A stretch of 64,000 bases of DNA, from positions 3,237,001 to 3,301,000 of the forward strand of contig NZ_CP154630.1 in assembly GCF_039555535.1 (NCBI RefSeq). The letters run 5' to 3'. Of this stretch, positions 36,488 through 45,911 are shown piece by piece. This DNA comes from Stenotrophomonas maltophilia. GTDB taxonomy: Bacteria; Pseudomonadota; Gammaproteobacteria; Xanthomonadales; Xanthomonadaceae. Every line of letters begins with the position of its first letter. Within the stretch, counting starts at the first letter, position 1. The notes below the pieces were generated by a model, which was given only the letters and a program-made list of their open reading frames with translations, was not told the origin of the DNA and made no database searches. The position numbers were made by a program, and so were the translations under genes.

Positions 36488-37769
36488 GCCGCAGCGCGCG
36501 CCGGTGCAGTGCCACGAGCGCGCACAGGGTGGCAACCGCGGTCAGGCACAGGTAGTAACCCACCGCGACCAGGCCGAAGCGCTCGGCCAGCCAGGTCGCC
36601 AGATACGGGGCCGGTGCCGCACCGAGGATGCCGGCCAGGTTGAATGACAGCGAAGCGCCGGTGTAGCGGACCTCCACCGGGTAGATCTCGGCCAGGAAGG
36701 TGCCGCAGGGGCCATAGGTCAGGCCCATCAGGAACAGGCCCAGGCACAGGAAGGCGGTGACCAGCCATGGGCTGTGCGGCTGGAACAACGGCGCGAACAG
36801 TACGCCGAAGCCGATGATCAGCACGCTGGCGACGATCATGGTGCGACGCGTGCCCCAGCGGTCGCCATAGCGCGCCGACAGCGGGATGCCCAGTGCGAAG
36901 AACAGCATGCCGACCATCTGCATCAGCAGGAACTGCTCGCGGCTATAGCCCAGCACCGCAGTGCCGTGGCCCAGGCTGAACACGGTCATCAGGTAGAACA
37001 GCACGAAGGTGGCGAAGGCGCCCAGGGTGCCCAGCAGCATCGGCACCGGGTGGTCACGCAGCACCGTCCACATCGGCAGCCGCACCGGCGCCTTGCGCTC
37101 CAGCGCCTTCTTGAAATCGGGCGTCTCGTGGATGTTCAGGCGCACCCACAGGCCGAGGCCGACCAGAAACGCGCTGGCCACGAACGGGATACGCCAGCCC
37201 CACTGCAGGAAGTCGTCCTGGCTCAGGCAGCGGCCCAGCACCAGGAAGATGCCGGCCGACAGCAGGAAACCGATGGGCGCGCCCAGCTGCGGGAACATGC
37301 CGTACCAGGCGCGCTTGCCCGGTGGCGCATTCTCGGTGGCCAGCAGCACCGCCCCACCCCATTCGCCGCCCAGCCCCAGCCCTTGGCCGAAGCGGCACAG
37401 CGCCAGCAGCGCCGGTGCCAACAGCCCGATCTGCGCATGGGTCGGCAGCAGGCCGATCAGCACCGTGGACAGGCCCATGGTCAGCAACGCGGCGACCAGG
37501 GTGGCCTTGCGGCCGATGCGGTCGCCGAAATGACCAAACACCGCCGAGCCGACCGGCCGGGCGATGAACGCCACCGCGAAGGTCGCCAGTGACTGCAGCA
37601 GGGCCGCCTGCTCGCTGCTGTCCGGGAAGAACAGGTGCGGGAACACCAGCACGGCGGCCGTGGCGTAGATGTAGAAATCGAAGAATTCGATGGTGGTGCC
37701 GATCAGGCTGGCCAGCAGGACACGACGGGGGGAATTCACGGGCGGCGCGGCAGCAGCGATCGTCGACAT
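36468..37769 (-). CDS. MFS transporter of the metabolite:H+ symporter type
   Basis: A 433-residue permease with twelve membrane helices. The conserved loop [10 protein letters not shown] follows helix 2, and [20 protein letters not shown] in helix 1 is typical of ProP/ShiA-like symporters for dicarboxylates, shikimate or osmolytes. [20 protein letters not shown] is also a hallmark. The start at 37769 removes a 35-codon extension without family support. It probably imports a small organic acid or betaine; the substrate cannot be told from sequence. It lies between the signalling block and puuC. Confidence 0.87.
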
Positions 37770-37901
37770 CGGCAGTACGGATAACGGTAGATCGGCCGAT
37801 TCTGCCACGGGGCGGTGGTCGCACGGGGCGATGGTTTCAGCCGACACCGATGCCAACGAATTTTTTCCTGCCACCCGCTAGGCTGCACCACCGGTCCCTG
37901 C

Positions 37902-38441
37902 ATGGATGCCTTGCCGATGGCTGCAGTTGCGTTGTCGTGGTCCGGTTCGCCGAAGCTGCCGCGGATGGCGGCGTGGCTGGTGGTACTGCTGGTGCATGGC
38001 GGGCTCTCTCTGTGGCTGCTGGACAGCGGCCGGATCGAACTGCGCAGCGACGACGGCCCACGGATCTTGCTGCGTTGGCTGCCACCGGAACTGCCGACGC
38101 CGGTAGCCAAGCAGCCCACCTTGCCCTCCGCACAGATGACGCGTCCGGCCGCATCGGTGATGCCCCGCCCTGCCCAGGTTGCGCAGGCAGACAGCGCCCA
38201 GCCTGCCGCGGAGGACGCGGCTGCGGTAGCACCACTGATCCTGAGTCTTCCTACGGGCAGCATCGACGGTGGTGACGGCATCAGCGCCGCAGTGGAGCCG
38301 AGCCGTGCTCGGCTGCATCTCGCGAAGAGCAGTCGAGCATGGCTCGACTCTACAAAGAGCAAACAGCAGCCGAGCGTGGGCTCGGCTCGACGAAAAGCGC
38401 TCGGCGGGCGCGTCGTTACAACTGGATCCAGGTGGCCTTGA
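37902..38441 (+). CDS. Hypothetical TonB-like single-span protein, C-terminus derived from SMAG repeats
   Basis: A 179-codon frame. Residues 1-20 are followed by a membrane anchor (AAWLVVLLVHGGLSLWLL), then a Pro/Ala-rich periplasmic stretch (PPELPTPVAKQP and onward), resembling a TonB-type N-terminus. From about residue 130 the frame runs into three SMAG palindromes, translated as EPSRARLHLAKSSRAWLDST and further, and ends inside the 3' end of the convergent puuC gene (26-bp overlap). The natural C-terminal domain is absent. It is probably a truncated remnant of a longer gene; whether it is still expressed is unknown. Confidence 0.5.
   Translation: MDALPMAAVALSWSGSPKLPRMAAWLVVLLVHGGLSLWLLDSGRIELRSDDGPRILLRWLPPELPTPVAKQPTLPSAQMTRPAASVMPRPAQVAQADSAQPAAEDAAAVAPLILSLPTGSIDGGDGISAAVEPSRARLHLAKSSRAWLDSTKSKQQPSVGSARRKALGGRVVTTGSRWP
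38292..38391. repeat. Triple SMAG array
   Basis: Three GTAG-type hairpins in a row: AGCCGAGCCGTGCTCGGCT, AGTCGAGCATGGCTCGACT with CTAC, and AGCCGAGCGTGGGCTCGGCT. It occupies the end of the TonB-like frame and the space before puuC. Confidence 0.9.
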
Positions 38442-39912
38442 TCTCGCTGTACTTGTCGAACGCGTGCAGCGATTTGTCACGGCCATTGCCGGACTGCTTG
38501 TAGCCACCAAACGGGGCGGTCATGTCACCACCATCCCAGCCGTTCACCCAGACGCTGCCGGCGCGCAGCTGGCGTGCGACACGATGGGCGCGGCCCAGGT
38601 CACGCGTCCACAGGCCCGCCGCCAATCCATAGCGGCTGTCATTGGCCACGCGCACCGCTTCGGCCTCGTCGTCGAAACCAAGCACGGCCAGCACTGGCCC
38701 GAACACTTCCTCGCGTGCCAACGCGTGGTCCGGACGCACCTGGTCGAATACTGTGGGCTGCACATAGCAGCCGCCGGCTTCCACCTCGGCCCGATGGCCG
38801 CCCAGCAGCAGACGAGCGCCCTCGCCTTCGGCACGGGCGATATCGGCCAGCACCTTCTCCACGTGCGCGGCGTCGACCAGCGCGCCCATCGGTGCATCAG
38901 CCTCCAGTGGATGGCGGGGCTGCATGTGCTGGCCATAGGCAATCACCTGGTGCACGAAGTCCTCACGGATCGAGCGCTGCACCAGCAGGCGCGAGCCGGC
39001 GGTGCAGACTTCGCCCTGGTTGAAGAAGATGGCCTGCGCCACGGCCTTGGCCGCTGCGTCCAGGTCCGGGGCGTCGGCGAACACCAGGTGTGGGCTCTTG
39101 CCACCGCATTCCAGCCAGACCCGCTTGAGGTTGGACCGTCCCGCATACTCCAGCAGCTTCGCGCCGGTGGCGGTGGAACCGGTGAAGGCCAGCACGTCCA
39201 CGTCCATATGCAGTGCCAAGGGCTCGCCCACGCGCGCACCATGGCCGGGCAGCACGTTCAGCACCCCCTCCGGCAGGCCCGCCTCGGCCGCCAGCGCCGC
39301 CAGCCGCAACGCCGATAGTGGCGAACGCTCGGACGGCTTGAGCACCACCGAATTGCCCATCGCCAGTGCCGGCGCGATCTTCCAGCAGGCCATCAGCAAC
39401 GGGAAATTCCATGGCACGACCGCCGCCGCCACGCCGGCAGGCTCGCGCGTGACCAGGCCCAGTTCATGCGGTCCGGTGGGTGCGATTTCGCCATACAGCT
39501 TGTCCACCGCCTCGGCGGTCCAGGTCAGGCAGCGCACCACGCCGGGCAGGTCGATACGGCGTGCATCACGCACCGGCTTGCCCATGTCCAGGGTTTCCAG
39601 CAAGGCAAGCTCGTCGGCGTGTTTTTCCACCAGCTCCGCCAGGGCCAACAGCACGCGCTTGCGATGGACCGGGCTGGCCTGCGACCAGTGGCCCGCATCG
39701 AAGACACGCCGCGCCGCCCGCACTGCGCGCTCCACGTCCTCTGCGTCGCAGTCGGCAACCGCCGCCAGCACGCGGCCATCAATCGGGCTGATGCAGTCGA
39801 AGCGCGCACCGTGGGCAGCATCGACGTAGCGGCCATCGATGAATGCCTGGGTCGGCATCGAAAGCTGCTGGGCCAGTGCCTGCCAGTGGCTGCGGTCGGG
39901 AAAGTCGGCCAT
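38416..39912 (-). CDS. puuC: Gamma-glutamyl-gamma-aminobutyraldehyde dehydrogenase
   Basis: A 498-residue aldehyde dehydrogenase of the PuuC/AldH type that oxidises gamma-glutamyl-aminobutyraldehyde to gamma-glutamyl-GABA with NAD(P)+. The cofactor motif is AVVPWNFPLLMACWKIAPAL, the catalytic Glu is in KRVWLECGGKSP (about residue 268) and the nucleophilic Cys in FFNQGEVCTAGSRL (about residue 302). The end KYSEIKATWIQL is typical. It is divergent from the transaminase gene 103 bp away, and remote from puuADB within the same region. Confidence 0.91.
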   Translation of the reverse strand: MADFPDRSHWQALAQQLSMPTQAFIDGRYVDAAHGARFDCISPIDGRVLAAVADCDAEDVERAVRAARRVFDAGHWSQASPVHRKRVLLALAELVEKHADELALLETLDMGKPVRDARRIDLPGVVRCLTWTAEAVDKLYGEIAPTGPHELGLVTREPAGVAAAVVPWNFPLLMACWKIAPALAMGNSVVLKPSERSPLSALRLAALAAEAGLPEGVLNVLPGHGARVGEPLALHMDVDVLAFTGSTATGAKLLEYAGRSNLKRVWLECGGKSPHLVFADAPDLDAAAKAVAQAIFFNQGEVCTAGSRLLVQRSIREDFVHQVIAYGQHMQPRHPLEADAPMGALVDAAHVEKVLADIARAEGEGARLLLGGHRAEVEAGGCYVQPTVFDQVRPDHALAREEVFGPVLAVLGFDDEAEAVRVANDSRYGLAAGLWTRDLGRAHRVARQLRAGSVWVNGWDGGDMTAPFGGYKQSGNGRDKSLHAFDKYSEIKATWIQL

Positions 39913-40015
39913 GCCGGGCTCCTCGGAACAGTTTCCCCGGTTATACCGGCGTGGCCGCGACTCCGCCGTGACGTGGCTGCGCTACATTCTCCCCATCGGA
40001 CCCGATGGAGCTGGC

Positions 40016-41368
40016 ATGAAGCGTTCCGCGAGCGACCTGCACGATCTGGCGACCCAACGCCCGGAGTCATTGGAGGCGTACTGGATGCCGTTCACCGCCA
40101 ACCGCCAGTACAAGGCAGCGCCACGTGTGCTGGTGCGTGCCGAGGGCATGCACTACGAGGATGTCGACGGCCGCCAGATCCTCGATGGCACGGCCGGCCT
40201 CTGGTGCTGCAACGCGGGCCATGCACGGCCGCGCATCGTCGAGGCCATCGTCGAGCAGGCGCGCACACTCGACTACTCGCCCGCCTTCCAGATGGGCTCG
40301 CCGCCGGCATTCGCGCTGGCGCAGCGGTTGGCCGCATTGGCACCAACGCCCCTGAACCATGTGTTCTTCACCAGCTCCGGCTCGGAGGCGGTGGATACCG
40401 CGATGAAGATCGTGCTGGCCTACCACCGCCAGCGCGGCGAGGGCCAGCGCACGCGCTTCATCAGCCGCGAGAAGGCCTACCACGGCGTCGGCTTCGGTGG
40501 CATGGCACTGGGCGGCCTGCCCAACAATCGCAGGGCGTTCGGCCTGCAGCTGGGCGGCGTGGACTACCTGCGCCATACCCTGGACCTGCAGCGCAATGCG
40601 TTCAGCAAAGGCCTGCCGCGCCAGGGCGCTGAACTGGCCGACGACCTGGAGCGGCTGATCGCGCTGCATGACGCCTCGACCATCGCGGCGGTCTTCGTCG
40701 AGCCCATCGCTGGGTCCGCCGGGGTGATCCTGCCGGCGCCGGGCTACCTGCAGCGCCTGCGCGAGCTGTGCGATCACCACGGCATCCTGCTGGTGTTCGA
40801 TGAGGTCATCACCGGCTTCGGCAGGGTCGGCATGCCCTTCGCCGCACAGCGCTTCGGGGTCACCCCGGACCTGCTGACCTTTGCCAAGGCCGTCAGCAAC
40901 GGCGCGGTGCCGCTGGGCGGCGTCCTGGCCAGCGACGCCGTGCATGCCACGCTGATGCAGGCACCACCGCAGGCCATCGAGCTGTTCCACGGCTATACCT
41001 ATTCTGGTCACCCGCTGGCCTGTGCGGCCGCACTGGCTACGCTGGAGGTGTACGCCGAGGAACGCCTGTTCGAGCGCGCCATCGAACTGGGCGAATACTG
41101 GCAGGAACGGCTGCACGCGCTGCAGGGCCTGCCCAACGTGATCGACATCCGCAACTTCGGGTTGGTCGGGGCGGTCGAGTTGGCGCCACGCCGGGACATG
41201 CCCGGCAGCCGCGGCTACGAGGTGTTCCGGCGCTGCTTCCACGACGGCCGGCTGCTGGTGCGCTGCACCGGTGACATCATCGCGCTGTCACCGCCGCTGA
41301 TCGTGGACAAGGCGCAGATCGACCAGATCACCGGCACGCTGGGCGAGATGATCCGGGCCACGGCCTGA
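40016..41368 (+). CDS. Class III omega-amino acid:pyruvate aminotransferase
   Basis: A 450-residue PLP enzyme. EAYWMPFTANRQYKAAPRVL and HVFFTSSGSEAVDTAMKIVL match beta-alanine/omega-amino acid:pyruvate transaminases. The PLP-binding region includes ILLVFDEVITGFGRVG and the Schiff-base Lys in LLTFAKAVSNGAVPLGGV (about residue 290). In this context it may transaminate GABA (PuuE/GabT role) or putrescine directly (SpuC role), filling the step between puuD and the succinate-semialdehyde dehydrogenase. The start at 40016 is the first ATG that fits homologues. Confidence 0.88.
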   Translation: MKRSASDLHDLATQRPESLEAYWMPFTANRQYKAAPRVLVRAEGMHYEDVDGRQILDGTAGLWCCNAGHARPRIVEAIVEQARTLDYSPAFQMGSPPAFALAQRLAALAPTPLNHVFFTSSGSEAVDTAMKIVLAYHRQRGEGQRTRFISREKAYHGVGFGGMALGGLPNNRRAFGLQLGGVDYLRHTLDLQRNAFSKGLPRQGAELADDLERLIALHDASTIAAVFVEPIAGSAGVILPAPGYLQRLRELCDHHGILLVFDEVITGFGRVGMPFAAQRFGVTPDLLTFAKAVSNGAVPLGGVLASDAVHATLMQAPPQAIELFHGYTYSGHPLACAAALATLEVYAEERLFERAIELGEYWQERLHALQGLPNVIDIRNFGLVGAVELAPRRDMPGSRGYEVFRRCFHDGRLLVRCTGDIIALSPPLIVDKAQIDQITGTLGEMIRATA

Positions 41369-41431
41369 GCCCGGGCCCGCGGCGGCGAGCGGGTACAATG
41401 GGCGGTTCCGCTCCTGCTCGTTGCCGTGCCC

Positions 41432-42310
41432 ATGGATATCGTCGTCAAAGAAGAACTCAAGGCCTATATCGACCCGCTGACCGCGGACGAACATGACGCG
41501 CTGGAGCGCAGCATCCTGGCCGAAGGCTGCCGCGACGCACTGGTACTGTGGGGTGACGTGCTGGTCGATGGCCATAACCGTTTCGGCATCTGCCAGAAGC
41601 ACGGCCTGCCGTTCAACACGGTGCAGAACACCCGCTTCCAGAGCATGGAAGACGTGCACCTGTGGATGATCGAGCAGCACCTGGGCCGGCGCAGCGTGTC
41701 CGATTTCCAGCGCGGCGTGCTGGCGCTGCGCAAGCGCGACATCCTGGCTGCCCGCAAGCAGGTCGAGCAGGCCCAGCTGCAGCGCGAAAGCGATGGCACC
41801 GCCGACGTCACCGACGGGGGCGGCGAAGACAACCCGCCGTGGGAACCGGCACCGAAGATCAGCCGCGCCGAGCTGGCCCGCGAAGCCAAGCTGAGCACCA
41901 GCCAGGTCGGCATGATCGAACGCATCCACGCCCAGGCCGCGGCCGAGGTGGTGGAGGCGGTGAAGGCTGGCGTGATCTCGATCAGCGCCGCCGCGGCCGT
42001 GGCCGACCTGCCCGAAGAAGAACAGCGCGCCGCCGCCGCCGGTGGCAAGGACGAGCTGAAGCAGGCCGCCAAGCGCGTGCGCGAGTCCAAGCGCAAGCCG
42101 CGCGCGCCGAAGCCTGAACCGGCCGAGATGGATTTCGAGGAGGCGGATGAGGACGAGATCGCCAGCCGCGATGCCGAAGTGCTGTCCGCACTGGAACAGC
42201 TGGGCGAGGACCCACCGGCATTGCGTCGACGCGTGGTCGCGCTGACCCGCGAGAACGACACCCTGCGCGCGCAGCTGGCCGCGCTGCGCAAGCAGCTGGA
42301 AGCGCTGTAG
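41432..42310 (+). CDS. ParB-N-like / plasmid replication-partition related protein
   Basis: A 292-residue cytoplasmic protein. The N-terminal part (about residues 1-110) resembles a ParB/Srx-like domain (LERSILAEGCRDALVLWGDV then LVDGHNRFGICQKHGLPFNT). Residues 140-200 contain a helix-turn-helix-like segment (SRAELAREAKLSTSQVGMIE). The tail is highly charged, with an acidic stretch and a short C-terminal coiled coil (ALTRENDTLRAQLAALRKQL). Chromosomal xanthomonad homologues are usually annotated as plasmid replication/partition related; no plasmid or phage genes are nearby. A GTG two codons upstream is an alternative start. Confidence 0.7.
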   Translation: MDIVVKEELKAYIDPLTADEHDALERSILAEGCRDALVLWGDVLVDGHNRFGICQKHGLPFNTVQNTRFQSMEDVHLWMIEQHLGRRSVSDFQRGVLALRKRDILAARKQVEQAQLQRESDGTADVTDGGGEDNPPWEPAPKISRAELAREAKLSTSQVGMIERIHAQAAAEVVEAVKAGVISISAAAAVADLPEEEQRAAAAGGKDELKQAAKRVRESKRKPRAPKPEPAEMDFEEADEDEIASRDAEVLSALEQLGEDPPALRRRVVALTRENDTLRAQLAALRKQLEAL

Positions 42311-42329
42311 GCGCTCTCGACGCGCTTCT

Positions 42330-42398
42330 GTAGAGCCGAGCCCATGCTCGGCTGCTTTGCGCGTGGCAATGAGCAGCCGAGCATGGGCTCGGCTCTAC
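42330..42398. repeat. SMAG dimer
   Basis: GTAGAGCCGAGCCCATGCTC hairpin and its mirror copy ending in GGCTCTAC, separated by a short spacer, 20 bp after the ParB-like gene. The whole unit is a long inverted repeat. Confidence 0.92.
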
Positions 42399-42434
42399 AG
42401 ACAGGCGTCACCGGGCTGCGGTTAGACTTCCGGC

Positions 42435-43721
42435 ATGATGCCTGCCCACGATCCGCGCCGCGCACAACTGCGGCGCCTGAAAGCCCTCGCGCTCGGCCTG
42501 CTGCTGTTGATGCTGGCCGGATTCGCAGTCAGCCACTGGCAGGGCGAGCGCGGTATCTGGGCCTGGGTCTCGGCGTTCTGCGAGGCGGCCGCAGTCGGTG
42601 CACTGGCCGACTGGTTCGCGGTCGTCGCCCTGTTCCGGCGGCCGATGGGCCTGCCGATTCCGCACACTGCCATCATCCCGCGCAGCAAGGAGCGCATCGG
42701 CGACAGCCTGGCGCTGTTCGTGCGCGACCAGTTCCTGGAGCCAGGTGTGCTGCTGGCCAAGCTGCAGGTATTCGACCCGGCCAGCCGCCTCGGCAGCTGG
42801 CTGGCCGACCCGGCACGCTCGCGCATGCTGGCCGACATGGCCCGCGGCTGGGCCCTGCAGGCGCTGGACTTCTTCGACGAAACCGCAGTACGCCGGCAGC
42901 TGCATGCCTTCGTGGTGCAGCAGCTGCGGCAGTGGAATGCCGCCGCCACCGCGGGTGAACTGCTGGCCCTGCTGACCGCCGATGGGCGCCACCAGCGCGT
43001 GCTGGACGAGGGCCTGCAGCGGCTGGGGCGCTGGCTGGAACAACCGGAGGTGAAGGAACGCGCCTCGCAGTTGATCGTGCGCTATATCCAGCGCGAATGG
43101 CCGACGTTGTCGAGCACGGTGAACTGGGTCAAGCCGATCGACGAGATCGGCGACAGCCTGGCCGAGCGCCTGGCGCGGGCGGTGCTGGAAGAACTGCAGC
43201 AGGTGCTGGCCGAGCCGCAGCATCCGCTGCGCCAGGACTACGAGACCTGGCTGCAGAATTACGTGCAGCGCCTGCGCGAGGACCCGGCCCTGGCGGAGCG
43301 CATCGAGCAGCTCAAGCAGGAAATGATCGACCACCCCGCCCTGCAGGACTACGTGCAAGGGCTGTGGACGCGCATCCACGCCAGCCTGCGCGCCGATCTG
43401 CAACGCGAAGACTCGGCGCTGGTCGGCCACCTGCAGCGCAGCCTCGCGTCGCTGGGCGCCAGCCTGCAGGCTGACCCGGCCCTGCGCGAGGCCCTCAACC
43501 AGCACCTGCTGGAAGGTGCGCAGCGCCTGACCGGCCGCCTGCGCGAGGGCGTGACCACGCATATCGCGCAGACCGTGAAAGGCTGGGACGAGCGGCACCT
43601 GGTCGAACAGCTGGAACTGAGCGTGGGCCGTGACCTGCAATTCATCCGCTTCAACGGCACCCTGGTCGGCGGTCTGATCGGCCTGCTGCTGCACGCTGCG
43701 ACGGTCCTTTTCCGCTTCTGA
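42435..43721 (+). CDS. DUF445 family membrane-associated protein
   Basis: A 428-residue protein. N-terminal membrane helices (ALALGLLLLMLAGFAVSH and a second around residues 42-65) are followed by the family signature ADWFAVVALFRRPMGLPIPH with TAIIPRSKERIGDSLALFV. A long helical central part and a C-terminal membrane helix (GTLVGGLIGLLLHAATVLF) complete it. Homologues (YjiN-like) have no settled function. It starts 36 bp after a SMAG dimer; a second Met follows the first. Confidence 0.85.
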   Translation: MMPAHDPRRAQLRRLKALALGLLLLMLAGFAVSHWQGERGIWAWVSAFCEAAAVGALADWFAVVALFRRPMGLPIPHTAIIPRSKERIGDSLALFVRDQFLEPGVLLAKLQVFDPASRLGSWLADPARSRMLADMARGWALQALDFFDETAVRRQLHAFVVQQLRQWNAAATAGELLALLTADGRHQRVLDEGLQRLGRWLEQPEVKERASQLIVRYIQREWPTLSSTVNWVKPIDEIGDSLAERLARAVLEELQQVLAEPQHPLRQDYETWLQNYVQRLREDPALAERIEQLKQEMIDHPALQDYVQGLWTRIHASLRADLQREDSALVGHLQRSLASLGASLQADPALREALNQHLLEGAQRLTGRLREGVTTHIAQTVKGWDERHLVEQLELSVGRDLQFIRFNGTLVGGLIGLLLHAATVLFRF

Positions 43722-43754
43722 AGCCTCCCTGCACGGGAGCGGGCGCCGTCACGC

Positions 43755-43787
43755 TTGATTAACGAAATGCGAATGCCTATCATTTTC
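43755..43787 (+). promoter_or_regulatory. Promoter with overlapping Fur-box-like site
   Basis: TTGATT (43755-43760) and TATCAT (43778-43783) are separated by 17 bp, a good sigma-70 arrangement. The segment AATGCGAATGCCTATCATT (43766-43784) covering the spacer and -10 resembles a Fur box, so iron-loaded Fur would block the promoter. It precedes the DUF3649-PepSY-DUF3325 genes by about 185 bp. Confidence 0.65.
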
Positions 43788-43971
43788 TAATCGGTTGTAC
43801 GCTTAGCCAAACAGGCGCGGAAGACGCGCCCATCGCCCGTGTACATCCCCGACCTCTGAGCTGCCCGTCTGCGCGGGCGGTGCTTCGTCGATGGGACACG
43901 CTGGGCGACATGCGCAGGGCGCAAGGGGGCCGCAGACGCGTTCCATCCCCTCCCCTACCTGCAGGAACGCC

Positions 43972-44286
43972 GTGGACCGCTCGCCCGCAACCGCCAGCCC
44001 CCGCACCTTCTTCTCCAACCCGCGCTGGGGCGTGCTGTCACGTTCGTTGGCCGCGATCTTCGGCGGCTATGCGCTGGCCTCGGTGACCAGCGTGTTCTGC
44101 GCGGTGGCGCTGCCCGGCGCGCGCGGCCAGACCGTGCTGACCGGCATGCTGCTGGCGATCCTGGTCGCCGCCTGTGCCGCACTGTGGGCATTCGCCACCC
44201 GCAGCGCACTGCGCGCCTGGGTGGGCATCCTCGCCCCGGCCCTGCTGATGGCAGGCATTGCGCGCCTGATGGGGGCCTGGGCATGA
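43972..44286 (+). CDS. DUF3649 family small membrane protein
   Basis: A 104-residue protein with three membrane helices (about residues 22-42, 50-70 and 78-100), first gene of an iron-related operon. The GTG at 43972 has AGGAA upstream and starts VDRSPATASPRTFFSNPRWG; codons further upstream do not resemble the family. DUF3649, PepSY and DUF3325 proteins typically occur together near ferric-siderophore receptors. Its stop overlaps the next start (ATGA). Confidence 0.82.
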   Translation: MDRSPATASPRTFFSNPRWGVLSRSLAAIFGGYALASVTSVFCAVALPGARGQTVLTGMLLAILVAACAALWAFATRSALRAWVGILAPALLMAGIARLMGAWA

Positions 44287-45911
44287 AGAACGGATTCCGC
44301 CAATCGATGGCCTGGCTGCACACCTGGACCGGGCTGCTGGTCGGCTGGTTGCTGCTGCTGATCTTCATGGCCGGCACAGCCAGCTATTACCGCGAGGAAA
44401 TCAGCCGCTGGATGCGCCCGGAGCTGCCGGCCAACAAGGTCAGCATCGATGTGGCCGCGCAGCGCGCGGTGGACTACCTGCAGGCCAATGCCAGCCAGGC
44501 CGGGAACTGGTTCGTCACGCTGCCGCAGCCGCGCAACCCGGCCATGCAGATGTTCTGGCGGTTGCCACCGGAGCTGGCCGACCCCAGCCGTGGCCGCCGC
44601 GGTGGCTTTGGCGACGCCACGCTGGATCCGAACACCGGCCAGGCATTGAAGGCGCGCGAGACCCGCGGCGGCGACTTCTTCTACCGGCTGCACTTCGACC
44701 TGCACTACATCCCGGTGCTGTGGGCGCGCTATCTGGTCGGCTTCTGCGCGATGTTCATGCTGGTGGCGATCATCACCGGCGTCATCACCCACAAGAAAAT
44801 CTTCAAGGACTTCTTCACCTTCCGCAAGGACAAGGGCCTGCGTTCCTGGCTCGATTTCCACAACGTCAGCGCAGTGATGGCGCTGCCGTACCACGCGATG
44901 ATCACCTACACCGGCATCGTCACCCTGATGATCATGTACCTGCCTTGGGGCGTGAAGGTGGCTTATCCGCAGGACGAGGACAAATTCTTCTTCGAGGCCT
45001 TCGGCGGCATGCCGGAGGTGACCGCGCCCGCCGAAGGACGCGCCACCCCGCTGCCGATCGCACAGCTGCTGGACAGCGCACGCGCGCATTGGCACGGCGT
45101 GGAAGTGGCCGGCTTCACCGTATCCAACCCGGGCGCAGCCAATGCGGTGATCGACATCCGCCAGCGCGACGGCAAGCGACTGTCCACCGACACCCCGGCC
45201 GTGCGCTACAGCATGGTCAGCGGTGCGCTGCTGGAAGAAACACCGCCGTCCGGTGGCGCCACCGCCACCCGCGGCGTGCTGTACGGCCTGCACCTGGCAC
45301 GCTTCGCCGACTGGGGCCTGCGCGCGTTGTTCTTCCTGTCCGGCCTGGTCGGCTGCCTGATGGTGGCCAGCGGCGTGGTGCTGTGGGCGGTGAAGGAACG
45401 GCCGAAGCATGCCAGGAGTGGACGCACCGGCTTCGGCCTGCGCCTGGTCGATGCGCTGAACATCGGCACCGTAGCCGGCCTGCCGATTGCCTTCGCGGCC
45501 TACTTCTGGGGCAACCGCCTGCTGCCGCTGGACATCGCCGAGCGCTCCAGCGCCGAGGCCAACGTGTTCTTCTACGCCTGGGGCGCGGCGTTGCTGGCGG
45601 CCTTCATCTGGCCCAAGCGGATGATGTGGGCGTGGCAGCTGTACCTCGGTGCAACGGCGTTCGCGCTGGTGCCGGTGGTCAACGCGCTGACTACACACGC
45701 GCACCTCGGCGTCACCCTGCGCAACGGTGAATGGGTGCTGGCCGGCGTTGATCTGTCGATGATTGCCTTCGGCGCGATGCTGGCGATGTGCGGCTGGCGC
45801 ATGCAGCGCTGGACGCCACCGCTGAGTGCGGCCGAGAAGAAGAAGCGCGCGGCTGCCGCAGCAGCGCCGAAGGCATCAGTCGAAGCGGCCGAAGCGGAGG
45901 CCAGCGCATGA
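44283..45911 (+). CDS. PepSY domain inner-membrane protein, putative ferric-siderophore reductase
   Basis: A 542-residue membrane protein. An N-terminal helix (WTGLLVGWLLLLIFMAGTAS) preceded by the HTW motif, paired His residues in FYRLHFDLHYIP and LDFHNVSAVMALPYHAMITY, and several further helices fit the PepSY_TM family. These proteins are thought to transfer electrons to ferric-siderophores in the periplasm; the histidines could bind heme. The tail is Lys/Ala-rich. It lies in a Fur-type operon between DUF3649 and DUF3325, overlapping both by 4 bp. Confidence 0.87.
   Translation: MKNGFRQSMAWLHTWTGLLVGWLLLLIFMAGTASYYREEISRWMRPELPANKVSIDVAAQRAVDYLQANASQAGNWFVTLPQPRNPAMQMFWRLPPELADPSRGRRGGFGDATLDPNTGQALKARETRGGDFFYRLHFDLHYIPVLWARYLVGFCAMFMLVAIITGVITHKKIFKDFFTFRKDKGLRSWLDFHNVSAVMALPYHAMITYTGIVTLMIMYLPWGVKVAYPQDEDKFFFEAFGGMPEVTAPAEGRATPLPIAQLLDSARAHWHGVEVAGFTVSNPGAANAVIDIRQRDGKRLSTDTPAVRYSMVSGALLEETPPSGGATATRGVLYGLHLARFADWGLRALFFLSGLVGCLMVASGVVLWAVKERPKHARSGRTGFGLRLVDALNIGTVAGLPIAFAAYFWGNRLLPLDIAERSSAEANVFFYAWGAALLAAFIWPKRMMWAWQLYLGATAFALVPVVNALTTHAHLGVTLRNGEWVLAGVDLSMIAFGAMLAMCGWRMQRWTPPLSAAEKKKRAAAAAAPKASVEAAEAEASA

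Noticed and set aside
38292..38391. Closely spaced repeats considered as a CRISPR array
   Set aside because: The units are individual palindromes of the SMAG type with unequal short spacers and varying orientation; no direct repeats of 28-37 bp and no cas genes are present.
41432..42310. ParB-like protein considered as evidence of an integrated plasmid or origin
   Set aside because: No ParA, parS array, replication or mobility gene is nearby, and flanking genes are ordinary chromosomal ones.
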